The notes: generated by a model not told the origin, from the letters alone. DNA of 42,146 nt from an uncultured Gemmiger sp. (GCA_944382835.1 CALWNP010000020.1:1-42146); one strand, 5' to 3'. Shown: positions 8,178 to 16,952, counted from the first letter of the stretch. Made by a program: numbers and translations.

Positions 8178-9233
8178 TCAGGCTGCGGCATCCAGGGCGG
8201 CGCCGTCGGCGGTGTAAACGGACAGGGCGCTGCCGTCCCAGGCAAAGGTCAGCGCCCCCTGCAGGTCGGTACGCCAGACCTGGGCACCGCTGGCGGTGAT
8301 CCGGTCCAGGGTCTCGGGGTCGGGATGGCCGTAGGAATTGTCCAGCCCGCAGCTGATGGCCACCGCCTGGGGGCGGACGGCATCCAGCAGGGGTTGGGTG
8401 GTGGAGGTGGCGGAGCCGTGGTGCCCCGCCTTGAAAAGGGTGGACCGCAACCCGCTGCCGTAGGCGTCCACCAGCCGCTGCTCGGTGTCGGCCTCGGCGT
8501 CGCCGGTGTCCAGAAAGCTGAAGTTGCCCGCCGTGAACCGCAGGCAGAGAGAGGCATCGTTCAGGTTGTCGTCGTCGGGCAGCACCGCCAGCAGCACCTC
8601 CAAGGTGCCCTGGCCCAGGGGATAGCGCTGCCCCCGGGCCGCCGTGATGCAGCCGGTGCCCTGCTCCTCAGCCAGAGAGAGGATCTGGTTCAGTGTTTCT
8701 CCCTCGGCGCCCAGCCCTTCCAGGTCGGGCAGCAGCAGGGTGTGCACCGGAAAGGCCTCCAGCACATCCGGCATCCCGCCGTAGTGGTCGCTGTGGGGAT
8801 GGGTCATAACCAGAAAGTCCAGCTCCTCCACCCCGGCCGTCTCCAGCTGGTTGACCAGATCCGGCCCGGCGTCGGGGGTGCCGGCGTCGATGAGGCAGCT
8901 GGCATCGTCCTGCTGGATCAGCACCGCGTCCCCCTGCCCCACGTCCAGCACCCGCACGGTGGTCTGGGTGCCGTCGGGCAGGGGCTGGGGCGTGGCGGTG
9001 GGCAAAAGATCCGCCAGATCTTCCAGTGGCCGGGAGAGGGTGTCGGCCAGCTCGCCGGGCAGGGATTCCACCACCTGGGACCCTTGCCAGCGGTAGAGCC
9101 AGTGGGCCGCGGCGTCCAGCCCACCCAGCCGGACGGCCAGCGCCCCCAGCACAAAGCCCACCAGCACCAGGACCGCCGCCTCGACGGGGCCGAAACCGCC
9201 CTGGCGCCGGCGCTTGTTATTCCGCCGGGCCAT
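8178..9233 (-). CDS. ComEC/Rec2-like secreted metallo-beta-lactamase-fold protein
   Basis: The 351-residue protein has a basic N-terminus, one membrane segment (VEAAVLVLVGFVLGALAV, about residues 17-34), a linker, then a metallo-beta-lactamase domain like the C-terminal part of the competence channel protein ComEC. Motifs are LDVGQGDAVLI, a THPHSDHYGG metal-binding core, FLDTGDAE and FKAGHHGS. It lacks the multi-span channel, so it is not itself a DNA uptake pore; relatives are annotated as MBL-fold hydrolases and may cut nucleic acid outside the membrane. Its start overlaps the ftsK stop by 17 bases, so the two are co-translated. Confidence 0.88.
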   Translation of the reverse strand: MARRNNKRRRQGGFGPVEAAVLVLVGFVLGALAVRLGGLDAAAHWLYRWQGSQVVESLPGELADTLSRPLEDLADLLPTATPQPLPDGTQTTVRVLDVGQGDAVLIQQDDASCLIDAGTPDAGPDLVNQLETAGVEELDFLVMTHPHSDHYGGMPDVLEAFPVHTLLLPDLEGLGAEGETLNQILSLAEEQGTGCITAARGQRYPLGQGTLEVLLAVLPDDDNLNDASLCLRFTAGNFSFLDTGDAEADTEQRLVDAYGSGLRSTLFKAGHHGSATSTTQPLLDAVRPQAVAISCGLDNSYGHPDPETLDRITASGAQVWRTDLQGALTFAWDGSALSVYTADGAALDAAA

Positions 9234-12200
9234 CGTCCGCCCCCAGCTTGCGCTCCTGCCACTGGGCCTTGGTCACCAGGACCGACCGGGGCTTGGCCCC
9301 CTCGTAGGGGCCGATGATCTTTTCCTGTTCCATCTGGTCCATGATCCGGGCGGCCCGGGCATAGCCCAGCTTGCAGCGACGCTGCAGCAGGCTGGTGGAA
9401 GCCTGGCCTGCCTCGATGACACACTCGACGGCCTGTTCGAACATGGGGTCCAGCGCGCCGCCGTCCCCATCGTCGCCGCCGCCCTTGCCGCCCTTTTCGG
9501 CCACGGCACGGCGTTCCATCTCGTTGATCATCTCTTCGTCATACTGGGCGTCACTGGTGGACTTGATGAAGTTGAGCACTGCGCCGATCTCCTCGTCGGT
9601 GACATAGGTGCCCTGCACCCGGATGGGCTTGTTGGCGCCCACCGGCAAAAAGAGCATATCACCGTTGCCCAGCAGCTTTTCGGCGCCGCCGGTGTCCAGG
9701 ATGGTGCGGGAGTCGATCTGGCTGGACACTGCAAAGGCGATGCGGCTGGGGATGTTGGCCTTGATGAGGCCGGTGATGACATCCACGCTGGGGCGCTGGG
9801 TGGCGACGATCAGGTGGATGCCGGCGGCACGGGCCTTCTGGGCAATGCGGCAGATGTAGTCCTCCACCTCTTTGCCGGCCACCATCATCAGGTCGGCCAG
9901 CTCGTCAATGATGATGGCGATGTAGGGCAGGTGCTCCAGCACCGGGTTTTGTTTGGCCAGCTTGTTGTAGCTCTTGATGTCCCGGACGTTGTTTTCGGCA
10001 AAGAGCTTGTAGCGGCGCTCCATCTCGGCTACCGAGGCGCCCAGGGCACCAGCGGCTTTGCGGGGTTCGGTGACCACCGGCATCAGCAGATGGGGAATGC
10101 CGTTGTACTCGGCCAGTTCCACCACCTTGGGGTCGATGAGGATGAGTTTGACATCCTCCGGCCCGGAGCGGAAGAGGAAGCTGATGATAATGGAGTTGAC
10201 GCAGACCGATTTACCGCTGCCGGTGGAGCCGGCGATGAGCAGATGGGGCATCTTGCACAGGTCGGCCACCTGGGCGGTGCCGGCGATGTCCTTGCCCAGG
10301 GCCATGGTCAGGGGTGAGCGCATGTTGATGTAGTTCTGGGCCTCGAAGACGCTGCGGATGCTGACGGTGGACCGGATGCGGTTGGGCACCTCGATGCCCA
10401 CGGCGGGCTTGCCGGGGATGGGGGCCTCGATGCGCACCCCGGCGGTGGCCAGGTTGAGGGCGATGTCATCGGCCAGGCTGGTGATCCGGCTGACCTTGAT
10501 GCCCGCCTGGGGCTGCAGCTCGTACCGGGTGACCGAGGGACCCCGGCAGATGTCCAGGATCTTGGTCTTGACCCCAAAGCTGTCCAGGGTGTTCACCAGC
10601 ACGTCGGCGTTCTTCTTCATCTCCCGCACCGCGCCGCTCTCGTCCTCGGGACGGGGGGCGTTGAAGAGGTTGAGGGAGGGATAGCAGTAGGGCTTGGGCT
10701 CCTCCTTGCGGATGGCCGCCAGGGCCTGGGCCTCGGGGGTGGCCTTGGCCGCCGAAGGCGGGGTGGTGATGGGCGGGGTGGCCGAGTTGCCGATGGTGGC
10801 ATCCACCCGCAGCTGGGCTCCCTGACCGGAGGCCGGCTGGGCCGCCGGGACCGCGGACGTTGCCGGGCGGGCCTGCACTGCCGGAGTGGCCGGGGTGACC
10901 GGGGTCACCGGAGCGGCCGGACGGGTGGGCACCGGCTGGCCGGCCAGCACCTGGGCGATGGGGATGCCGGCGTTCCAGGCCGCCCCCGCCACATCAAAAC
11001 TCCCCCCCAGAGTGGGGATCACATCGGCGGTGGGGCCGGGGTCCTGAGCCACCGGTTCCAGCGGGGTGTCAAACGGCTCCTCCTGGGCCGGCAGGTCCAG
11101 ACGCACCTCGGAGGAAACCTCCCCGCCCAGGTCCCGGGCAGGCTGGTCGGGGCCCATGGCACGGCGGATCAGGGCGTCCACGTCCTCCTCCTCCGGCTGG
11201 GCCGCCGGGGCGGGCTGGGGGTCCAGATGCAGTGAGAAATCCTCCTCCGGGGCCGGGGCGGCGGCGGGGGGATTCTTTTTACGGCTCAGCTGTTCCAAGG
11301 GATCCAGCCCGAAGGTACCGCCGGGGCCGATGACCACCGGCTCCAGCGGGTCGTTCTGCACCGCCTTCTCCAGCATCTTGTCCGAGGCCGCCGGGCCCAG
11401 GTCCACATCAAAGTCCGGCCGGGGTCCGGAAGAAACCGGGGCGGCCGGGGCCTGGGGGGCCACCGGCTGGGCGGCGCCCAAAGGCTGGCTCAGCCCGCCG
11501 GTGCGGCGAACCTCCCGCTCCACATCAAAGGCGCGGTGAGCCGCCGGGCGGGGTGCCACCTGCTGGGTCAGGTTCTCCAAGGGTTCCTCCTCGGGGTCCT
11601 GGCCGAAAAGCGGGGTGTCGTAGGCGGTTTCCTCGGCCTGGGCGGCGGCACGGGCCTGCTTGCCCTTCTGGAGGTAGTAGGCCACAAACTGCAGCACATC
11701 CACCGGGGTGACCGCAAAGAAGGCCATCAGCCCCAGGGCAAAGACCAGCAGCATGAGCACGTTGGCCGCCGGACGGCCGCAGAAGGCCAGCAGGGTGGCC
11801 CCGATGATGCCGCCCAGCACGCCGCCGGCCCAGAACCGGGTGCTTCCCCAGGCAAAGAGCATCTTGACGATCTGGACAAAGGTATAGTTGGCCACCGCAA
11901 AGCCGGAAAAGACCACCGGCACGCTGGCGCAGAGCACCGCCATCAGCAGCACCTTGGCGGTAAACTTGCCCACCGTGTAGCCCGAGGCCACCAGGTAGGC
12001 CAGGTAGAGCAGCAACGGGCCCAGGGGGTAGGTCATGATGCCGAAGATGCCGAACAGCCAGCTGCGCAGCAGCTGCCAGCCGCTCTCCCCCCGGATCAGC
12101 ACCAGAGCGATGACCAGCAGCCCCAGACCGGCCAGCAGGATGCTGGTGCCCAGGTGGTTGGTCTGGGCCCGGCGTTGGGCCCGGCGGGAGGGTTTGCGCT

Positions 12201-12339
12201 TGGCCTGGGAGGCAGAGGCCCGGGGCTTGGACCCACGGGCAGCGCTGCTCCGGGCCGAGGAGGCGCGGTAGGTATTTTTGCCGGATTTGCCGGCGGAGGA
12301 TTTTCCCGAGCGTGATTTGCCGGAACGCGATTGTGCCAT
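9217..12339 (-). CDS. ftsK: DNA translocase FtsK/SpoIIIE
   Basis: FtsK/SpoIIIE pumps chromosomal DNA through the closing septum and, in spore-formers, into the forespore. The product is about 1,040 residues: a very basic Ser/Gly/Lys-rich N-terminus, four membrane segments (about residues 55-220), a long Pro/Ala/Glu-rich linker, then the RecA-like motor with Walker A GSTGSGKS, Walker B region IIIDELADLMM, and ATQRPSVDVITG. The C-terminal gamma winged helix (LLQRRCKLGYARAARIMDQME) reads polarity sequences on DNA. I use the ATG at 12339 (MAQSRSGK), with GGAAAGGG upstream, rather than an open frame 23 codons longer. tepA lies just upstream, as in Bacillus. Confidence 0.95.
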   Translation of the reverse strand: MAQSRSGKSRSGKSSAGKSGKNTYRASSARSSAARGSKPRASASQAKRKPSRRAQRRAQTNHLGTSILLAGLGLLVIALVLIRGESGWQLLRSWLFGIFGIMTYPLGPLLLYLAYLVASGYTVGKFTAKVLLMAVLCASVPVVFSGFAVANYTFVQIVKMLFAWGSTRFWAGGVLGGIIGATLLAFCGRPAANVLMLLVFALGLMAFFAVTPVDVLQFVAYYLQKGKQARAAAQAEETAYDTPLFGQDPEEEPLENLTQQVAPRPAAHRAFDVEREVRRTGGLSQPLGAAQPVAPQAPAAPVSSGPRPDFDVDLGPAASDKMLEKAVQNDPLEPVVIGPGGTFGLDPLEQLSRKKNPPAAAPAPEEDFSLHLDPQPAPAAQPEEEDVDALIRRAMGPDQPARDLGGEVSSEVRLDLPAQEEPFDTPLEPVAQDPGPTADVIPTLGGSFDVAGAAWNAGIPIAQVLAGQPVPTRPAAPVTPVTPATPAVQARPATSAVPAAQPASGQGAQLRVDATIGNSATPPITTPPSAAKATPEAQALAAIRKEEPKPYCYPSLNLFNAPRPEDESGAVREMKKNADVLVNTLDSFGVKTKILDICRGPSVTRYELQPQAGIKVSRITSLADDIALNLATAGVRIEAPIPGKPAVGIEVPNRIRSTVSIRSVFEAQNYINMRSPLTMALGKDIAGTAQVADLCKMPHLLIAGSTGSGKSVCVNSIIISFLFRSGPEDVKLILIDPKVVELAEYNGIPHLLMPVVTEPRKAAGALGASVAEMERRYKLFAENNVRDIKSYNKLAKQNPVLEHLPYIAIIIDELADLMMVAGKEVEDYICRIAQKARAAGIHLIVATQRPSVDVITGLIKANIPSRIAFAVSSQIDSRTILDTGGAEKLLGNGDMLFLPVGANKPIRVQGTYVTDEEIGAVLNFIKSTSDAQYDEEMINEMERRAVAEKGGKGGGDDGDGGALDPMFEQAVECVIEAGQASTSLLQRRCKLGYARAARIMDQMEQEKIIGPYEGAKPRSVLVTKAQWQERKLGADDGPAE

Positions 12340-12489
12340 GCTGTAATTTCCCTTTCCCCAAATGGATTTCTTACCTGAACCAAATTCCCAATTTATGTAA
12401 CGGGGCAAAGAGCCCCTTATATCATATCGTAATATTTTACCACGAAACCCCCGCCTTGTAAAACCCTCGGGGCAACTTTTTTGGGGGGG
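12340..12489 (-). promoter_or_regulatory. tepA-ftsK intergenic region with probable ftsK promoter
   Basis: On the minus strand an AT-rich patch around 12420-12445 includes TAAAAT and TATGAT boxes after a TTACAA. Spacing to any -35 box is not ideal (15-16 bp), so the promoter is only probable. A short GGGGC-GCCCC hairpin lies about 12405-12420. No gene was seen here. Confidence 0.4.
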
Positions 12490-13200
12490 TCAGCGCCCGG
12501 CCTCGATCTCCCGGTAGAGGTAGTGCAGAGCGTCCCCCAGCCCGCCCAGGCTGTCGATGAGGCCTTCCTCCACCGCCTGCTGGCCGTTGAGCACCGTGCC
12601 CATGTCCATGACCAGCTCGCCGGTGTTGTGCATCAGGGCGGTGAACCGCTTGGCCGAGATCTTGGAATGCCCGCTCACAAAGCCCACAATCCGCTCCTGC
12701 ATCTGCTCAAAGTAGCGCAGGGTCTGGGGCACCCCCAGCACCATGCCGGAATGGCGCACCGGATGCACCGTCATGGTGGCGGTGGGCACAATGAAGCTGC
12801 GCCGGGCCGACACCGCCAGCGGGATGCCGATGGAATGTCCCCCGCCCAGCACCAGGGTGGCACTGGGCTTGCTGACCCCGGCGATGAGCTCGGCCAGGGC
12901 CAGCCCGGCCTCCACGTCGCCTCCCACCGTGTTCAGCACCACCAGCAGCCCCTCGATGCCGGGGTCCTCCTCCAGGTCCACCAGCTGGGGGATCACATGC
13001 TCATACTTGGTGGTTTTCTGGTTGTCGGGGGCCAGGCTGTGCCCCTCGATGGTGCCGATGACGGTCAGGCAGTGGATGGCGTGGCGGCCCTTGGTGGCGT
13101 CCACAATCCCCTCCTCGGTCATCAGCTCGTGTTCCAGCCGCTTTTCGGCCACGCTGTCCTGCTGGGGGACGGGGTCCGCCTTTTTTGCGCTGTGCTGCAT
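12490..13200 (-). CDS. tepA: ClpP-like serine protease TepA
   Basis: TepA (YmfB) is a ClpP/crotonase-fold serine peptidase found beside spoIIIE in many Firmicutes; in Bacillus it has been linked to protein translocation and degradation of short peptides. The product is 236 residues from MQHSAKKADP. The fold is seen in LNTVGGDVEAGLALAE (oxyanion region, about 90-105), the nucleophile-site segment GGGHSIGIPLA (Ser near 123) and TMTVHPVR (His near 146). The frame is open 49 codons further upstream, but GGAAGGAG is nine bases before the ATG at 13200, which fixes the start. It is divergent from rex. Confidence 0.9.
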   Translation of the reverse strand: MQHSAKKADPVPQQDSVAEKRLEHELMTEEGIVDATKGRHAIHCLTVIGTIEGHSLAPDNQKTTKYEHVIPQLVDLEEDPGIEGLLVVLNTVGGDVEAGLALAELIAGVSKPSATLVLGGGHSIGIPLAVSARRSFIVPTATMTVHPVRHSGMVLGVPQTLRYFEQMQERIVGFVSGHSKISAKRFTALMHNTGELVMDMGTVLNGQQAVEEGLIDSLGGLGDALHYLYREIEAGR

Positions 13201-13340
13201 CAAAAAACGCTCCTTCCTTATATATAAAATGGGCCCGTTCCCAAAGGGCCGGTCCTTCGGGTACAGTATTCCCCGCCCCGGCCGGGTTCTATCCCCCGCC
13301 CCCGGACGGTGTAAAAGTTTAGGAACACTTAGACAAAAAA

Positions 13341-13369
13341 TTGACAATTCAGAGGAAATTGATTATACT
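13341..13369 (+). promoter_or_regulatory. Sigma-A promoter of rex-tdk
   Basis: TTGACA (13341-13346) and TATACT (13364-13369) are spaced by 17 bp, near consensus. The inferred start near 13376 would make an ATG at 13376 leaderless, which helps exclude that upstream start for Rex. No convincing TTGTTAA-type Rex operator was recognised next to it. Confidence 0.88.
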
Positions 13370-13471
13370 TTTTCTATGAAAGTTATCTTGTCATCCCCCC
13401 TTGGGAAGGCTCGGCGCTGGCCGCCGGAATCTTTTGGGGGGATGATTGCATCGATTGTGGGGGATTTGCAA

Positions 13472-14125
13472 ATGTCTATCCAGGGGAAGGTATCGCTGCC
13501 GGTGATCAAGCGGCTGCCCAAATACTATCGATACCTGAAAAACCTCTCGGCCGACGGCCGGGATAAAATTTCGTCCAGCGAGCTGGCCCGGATGATGGGC
13601 ACCACCGCCAGCCAGGTGCGGCAGGATTTCAACTGCTTCGGTGGGTTCGGGCAGCAGGGCATCGGCTACAAGGTGGATGTGCTGCTGGCCGAGATCGGCA
13701 AGCTGCTGTTCGGGGACGGCGAGCTGCTGCCCACCATCCTCATCGGTGCCGGACGGCTGGGTTCGGCAGTGTCCAGCTTCATCAGCCGGGACACCAACGG
13801 CTACCGGCTCATCGGTGCCTTTGACATCAACCCCGCCCTCATCGGCCACGAGATGAGCGGGGTGCGCATCCTGCCCCTGGAGGAGCTGGACGCCTTCTGT
13901 GCCGAGCATCAGCCCGCAGTGGCGGTGCTCTGTGTGCCCCGCCAGAGCGCGGTGGAGCTGGCCGGCCATCTGGTGCGGCTGGGCATCCAGGGGGTGTGGA
14001 ACTTCAGCCACTATGACCTGTCGGTGGAGTACCCCCAGCTCACGGTGGAGAACGTCCACCTGGGGGACAGCCTGATGAGCCTGGGCTACCGCCTGCGCAA
14101 CCCCGAATCTGAACACAAAGGCTGA
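13472..14125 (+). CDS. rex: Redox-sensing transcriptional repressor Rex
   Basis: Rex represses fermentation and respiration genes when NAD+ is high and leaves DNA when NADH binds. The 217-residue protein has an N-terminal winged helix (VIKRLPKYYRYLKNL, then SSELARMMGTTASQVRQDF) and a Rossmann domain with the dinucleotide motif IGAGRLGSAV (92-97) and the FDINPALIG strand; the C-terminal helix that swaps between dimer partners is present (LGDSLMSLGYRL). The ATG at 13472 has a GGGGG purine run eight bases upstream; two upstream ATGs are either leaderless or touch the purine run. It is followed 20 bases later by tdk on the same transcript. Confidence 0.95.
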   Translation: MSIQGKVSLPVIKRLPKYYRYLKNLSADGRDKISSSELARMMGTTASQVRQDFNCFGGFGQQGIGYKVDVLLAEIGKLLFGDGELLPTILIGAGRLGSAVSSFISRDTNGYRLIGAFDINPALIGHEMSGVRILPLEELDAFCAEHQPAVAVLCVPRQSAVELAGHLVRLGIQGVWNFSHYDLSVEYPQLTVENVHLGDSLMSLGYRLRNPESEHKG

Positions 14126-14145
14126 CGAAGGAGGCCACCCCCTGT

Positions 14146-14769
14146 ATGGCAAAGCTCTATTTCCGTTACGGCGCGATGAACTGCGGCAAGACCACCGCCC
14201 TGATCCAGGTGGCTTTTAACTACAAGGAACGCGGGATGCGGGTGCTGATCCTGAAGCCCGCCGTGGACACCAAGGGTCAGGACTGCGTGCTCTCCCGGCT
14301 GGGGGTGCGGTGTAAAGTGGATTACCTTGTCATCCCCGACCAGGACGTGCTGGAGCTGGTGGCCGAGGACGCCCGGCGCAACGGCCCGCCCGCCTGTGTG
14401 CTCTGCGACGAAAGCCAGTTTTTCACCGCCCGCCAGGCCGAACAGCTCTTCCAGGTGACGGTGGATCTCTCCATCCCGGTGATCTGCTACGGGCTGCGGG
14501 CGGATTTCATGCTGCGGGGGTTCCCCGGCTCCACCCGTCTGCTGGAGCTGGCCCACACCATCGAAGAGATGAAAACCATCTGTGCCTGCGGGCGCAAGGC
14601 CACCTGCAACGGCCGCAAAATCAACGGCCAGTTTGTCTTTGAGGGGGACCAGATCGCCATTGACACGGTGGACAATGTGGAGTACCAGAGCCTGTGCCCC
14701 CAGTGCTGGTTCCGGGAATACCGGGCCTATCAGGCACGCCACCCCAAGGCCGGCCCCGCCCGGGGCTGA
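14146..14769 (+). CDS. tdk: Thymidine kinase
   Basis: Type II thymidine kinase phosphorylates thymidine for salvage to dTMP. The 207-residue protein has a Walker A loop GAMNCGKTT near the N-terminus, the DESQFF motif (Walker B with catalytic Glu), the substrate-loop segment YGLRADFMLRGFPGS, and a zinc-binding lasso with ICACGRKATC and LCPQC. Start at 14146 with AAGGAGG upstream. It ends 25 bases before a strong terminator, so rex-tdk is a short two-gene unit. Confidence 0.96.
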   Translation: MAKLYFRYGAMNCGKTTALIQVAFNYKERGMRVLILKPAVDTKGQDCVLSRLGVRCKVDYLVIPDQDVLELVAEDARRNGPPACVLCDESQFFTARQAEQLFQVTVDLSIPVICYGLRADFMLRGFPGSTRLLELAHTIEEMKTICACGRKATCNGRKINGQFVFEGDQIAIDTVDNVEYQSLCPQCWFREYRAYQARHPKAGPARG

Positions 14770-14793
14770 GCCGCCAACAACTGCATACAAAAT

Positions 14794-14838
14794 GCCCCGC
14801 GTCTTCGGTTGGGATGGCGCGGGGCTTTGGTTTTGTTT
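14794..14838. terminator. Bidirectional terminator between tdk and the AraC gene
   Basis: GCCCCGCG pairs with CGCGGGGC around a 16-base loop; T-rich bases follow on the plus strand (TTTGGTTTTGTTT) and an ATTTTGT follows on the minus strand. It sits between convergent genes and can serve both. Confidence 0.85.
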
Positions 14839-14852
14839 GAGAAAATAGGGGC

Positions 14853-15725
14853 TCACTCCCCCGGCTTGTTCAGCCGCTTGTAGTACTGGCGGTACTGCTG
14901 GGGAGAAAAGCCGGTCATGTCCTTGAAGACCCGGCGGAAGTGGGCGGTGGTCATGAAGCCGGTTTTTTCCGCCACCACCGAGATGCTATCGCCGGTCTTT
15001 TCGATCAGGCTCTGGGCGGCCTTGATCCGCACCCCGTTGATGTACTCGATGAGGCTGAGGTTGATGGTCTTTTTGAAGAGCCGGCTGAGATAGTAGGGGC
15101 TGATGTAGAACTGGCTGGCAATGCCGGTGAGGGTGAGCTTCTGGTCATAGTGCTCCGAGATGTAGCTCTGGATCTGGCCCACAATCCGGTTGGTCACACG
15201 GCCGTTGTCGCCCCCCTGTTGCTGCTGGGCCTCGCACATCCGTTTGAGTTGAAGCAGCAGGGTGGCCAGCAGCATCTTGCGGATGGCCTCCCCCTCGGGG
15301 GTGGGGTCCTGCTGCAACTGATGCAGCTGCTGCAGCACCGAGTGGATGTGGTTTTGCTGTTTCACCGTGATGTTGCTCAGCAGGTGGTTGGCGTCCTGGC
15401 TGAGGAAGGAGGTGAAGTCCAGCCCCGGAAAGCTCCGGGCAATCTCCTCCAGATATTTGCGGCTGAAGTTGAGGACAATTCGGCTGGAGGGGCCGTCCCC
15501 TACCGCGCCGGTCTTGTGGATCTGGTTTTCCCCGATCAGCACCACACTGCCGGCGTTGACGATGTAGGCCGCGTCCTCGATGAAATAGCGGCGGGTGCCC
15601 TCCACCTCGTAATAGATCTCGTAGATGTGGTGGGTGTGAAAGGAGGACATCTCATATCCGGTCTCGCACTCCACCGTTTCGATGAAAAAGTCCACATCGG
15701 GGGGACAGGGATAATCCCGTACCAT
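14853..15725 (-). CDS. AraC-family transcriptional regulator
   Basis: A 290-residue regulator with an N-terminal cupin-like sensor domain (HTHHIYEIYYEVEG, then VVLIGENQIHKTG, about residues 25-85) and a C-terminal pair of AraC helix-turn-helix motifs (LTGIASQFYISPYYLSRLFKK and ISVVAEKTGFMTTAHFRRVFK, then a GFSPQQYRQYYK ending). Such proteins often sense sugars and switch on nearby uptake or glycosidase genes, but no sugar genes lie beside it here, so the ligand and targets are unknown. I chose the ATG at 15725 because AAAGGAG is five bases upstream; the frame is open 14 codons further. It has its own promoter at 15795-15823. Confidence 0.92.
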   Translation of the reverse strand: MVRDYPCPPDVDFFIETVECETGYEMSSFHTHHIYEIYYEVEGTRRYFIEDAAYIVNAGSVVLIGENQIHKTGAVGDGPSSRIVLNFSRKYLEEIARSFPGLDFTSFLSQDANHLLSNITVKQQNHIHSVLQQLHQLQQDPTPEGEAIRKMLLATLLLQLKRMCEAQQQQGGDNGRVTNRIVGQIQSYISEHYDQKLTLTGIASQFYISPYYLSRLFKKTINLSLIEYINGVRIKAAQSLIEKTGDSISVVAEKTGFMTTAHFRRVFKDMTGFSPQQYRQYYKRLNKPGE

Positions 15726-15794
15726 GGCCACTCCTTTCCCGCATGCCTGCGAAAATTTCTGCGGCAAAATGCGCTTTTTTGATCTTCTTTTCTA

Positions 15795-15823
15795 ATGATA
15801 GCACATTTTTTGACAAACTTCAA
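15795..15823 (-). promoter_or_regulatory. Promoter of the AraC-family regulator gene
   Basis: TTGAAG (15823-15818) and TATCAT (15800-15795) on the minus strand are 17 bp apart, in an AT-rich stretch that contrasts with the GC-rich surroundings. Confidence 0.75.
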
Positions 15824-15863
15824 AGCCTTTTTGCGGATGAACCTTTTTTCCTTTGGGCAGGGG

Positions 15864-16604
15864 TCAGGCCGCCTCCCGGTCCTGGGAGCGCAGTTTCTGG
15901 CAGTACTGGGTGCAGAGCTTGTCGGTGCACTGGGCGCACTGCAAAGCGGCGTTGGAGTGGTCCCAGAACCGCTCGGGGTACATCATGACGCAGAGCTCCC
16001 ACACCAGCCAGGCCACCGCCGACATTACCAGCAGCGAGGTGGCGTAGAAGCCGCCCAGAAAGATCAGCGGCGAAAACATCATCAGATGGTCCCAGTTGAA
16101 GATACGGCAGGTGGTGCAGCAGCGGTTTTTCATAATCAGCCGGAAGGGGCACCAGACCAGCACGCAGATCAGGTCACAGACATAGAAGACCACCGAAATC
16201 AAAAAGAGCTGAGCCTTCCCCAAAATTCCCCCGAAGTACAGCCCGCCGATGACCGCGATGAGCAGACACCACAGCACAAAGACCTTGTAGGCTGCCTTGG
16301 TGGTGGCCACGATGTAGCTTTTCAGCGCCTCATAGTTGATCTTTTCCCGGATGGGCCGGAACCGGTTGGCAAAGAGCTTCTGGCTGCCCAGGGGCACCCG
16401 GTTCTTCACCGGCACGATCTGCCAGAACAGGTCTGCGGTCCAGATCACCCACAGCAGGTGCAGCGGGGACAGCCGTTTGAAAAAGTTGAACCCGTCCAGC
16501 ACCGCAAAGCAGCCCCGCCGGAACAGATACAGCAGGACGCAGCAGACCAGGATCAGGCACCGCCCCACCAGCCGGGCGATATAGGCTTTTCTTGTGGCGG
16601 ACAT
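15864..16604 (-). CDS. Polytopic membrane protein with cysteine clusters, function unknown
   Basis: I do not recognise a named family. The 246-residue protein has four to six likely membrane segments (for example LILVCCVLLYLF, LHLLWVIWTADLFW, VFVLWCLLIAVIGGLYF, LFLISVVFYVCDLICVLVW and the pair near MFSPLIFLGGFYATSLLVMSAVAWLVW). A KNRCCTTCRIFNWDH segment sits between spans, and the tail has cysteines at 223, 226, 231 and 235 (C-x2-C-x4-C-x3-C), suggesting metal or iron-sulphur binding. The start at 16604 has AAGGA ten bases upstream; the frame stays open into tRNA-Leu, which cannot be coding. It is preceded by a long hairpin in the leader. Confidence 0.75.
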   Translation of the reverse strand: MSATRKAYIARLVGRCLILVCCVLLYLFRRGCFAVLDGFNFFKRLSPLHLLWVIWTADLFWQIVPVKNRVPLGSQKLFANRFRPIREKINYEALKSYIVATTKAAYKVFVLWCLLIAVIGGLYFGGILGKAQLFLISVVFYVCDLICVLVWCPFRLIMKNRCCTTCRIFNWDHLMMFSPLIFLGGFYATSLLVMSAVAWLVWELCVMMYPERFWDHSNAALQCAQCTDKLCTQYCQKLRSQDREAA

Positions 16605-16634
16605 CGGGGGTGATTCCTTCTTTCTTTCCATTCC

Positions 16635-16689
16635 TGGGCAAGGTGCAGCCCCCGCAGCGGCACAGGGCTCCACTGCGGGGCACTTGCCC
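16635..16689 (-). other. Long stem-loop in the leader of the membrane protein gene
   Basis: On the minus strand GGGCAAGTGC pairs with GCACCTTGCCC, and CCCGCAG pairs with CTGCGGG further in, making an interrupted stem of about 20 bp that ends some 30 bases before the start codon. It has no T run, so it is not a simple terminator. The rest of 16605-16790 shows no gene and no clear promoter. Confidence 0.5.
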
Positions 16690-16790
16690 GCTTTCCAAAT
16701 ACCAACGACCAATTGTCCCAGAGGAGCCCGCTCCCCTGCCAAAGGCTCGGCAGAGGCTTGGCAAAGGGAGGCACGCCCCGAAAGGCAAAG

Positions 16791-16826
16791 AAAAAACCCG
16801 GACAGAAGTCTCTGCCCGGGGATTTT
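16791..16826 (-). terminator. Terminator of tRNA-Leu copy 1
   Basis: Directly after the tRNA 3' end the minus strand has CCCGGGCAGAGA then TTCTGTCCGGG followed by TTTTTT, a strong intrinsic terminator. The same hairpin family follows copy 2 and the tRNA-Tyr gene. Confidence 0.88.
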
Positions 16827-16913
16827 TGGTGCGGATGAAGGGATTTGAACCCACACTCTTTTAAGGGAACTAGAACCTGAATCTAGCGCGTCTGCCAGTT
16901 CCGCCACATCCGC
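16827..16913 (-). tRNA. tRNA-Leu (anticodon CAG), copy 1
   Basis: The 87-base gene has paired acceptor ends GCGGATG and CATCCGC, discriminator A, encoded CCA, anticodon stem CTAGA/TCTAG with loop TTCAGGT (anticodon CAG, reads CUG), a long class II variable arm, and T-loop GGTTCAAATCC. CUG is expected to be a dominant leucine codon at this GC content. Confidence 0.96.
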
Positions 16914-16952
16914 ATATTCTGTTGTCGGCCGGTCTTCCGGGCGACAGATATT

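Noticed and set aside
13200-13471. Rex autoregulatory operator
   Set aside because: The rex-tepA intergenic region has no TTGTTAA/TTAACAA or TTGTGA/TCACAA pair that I could defend.
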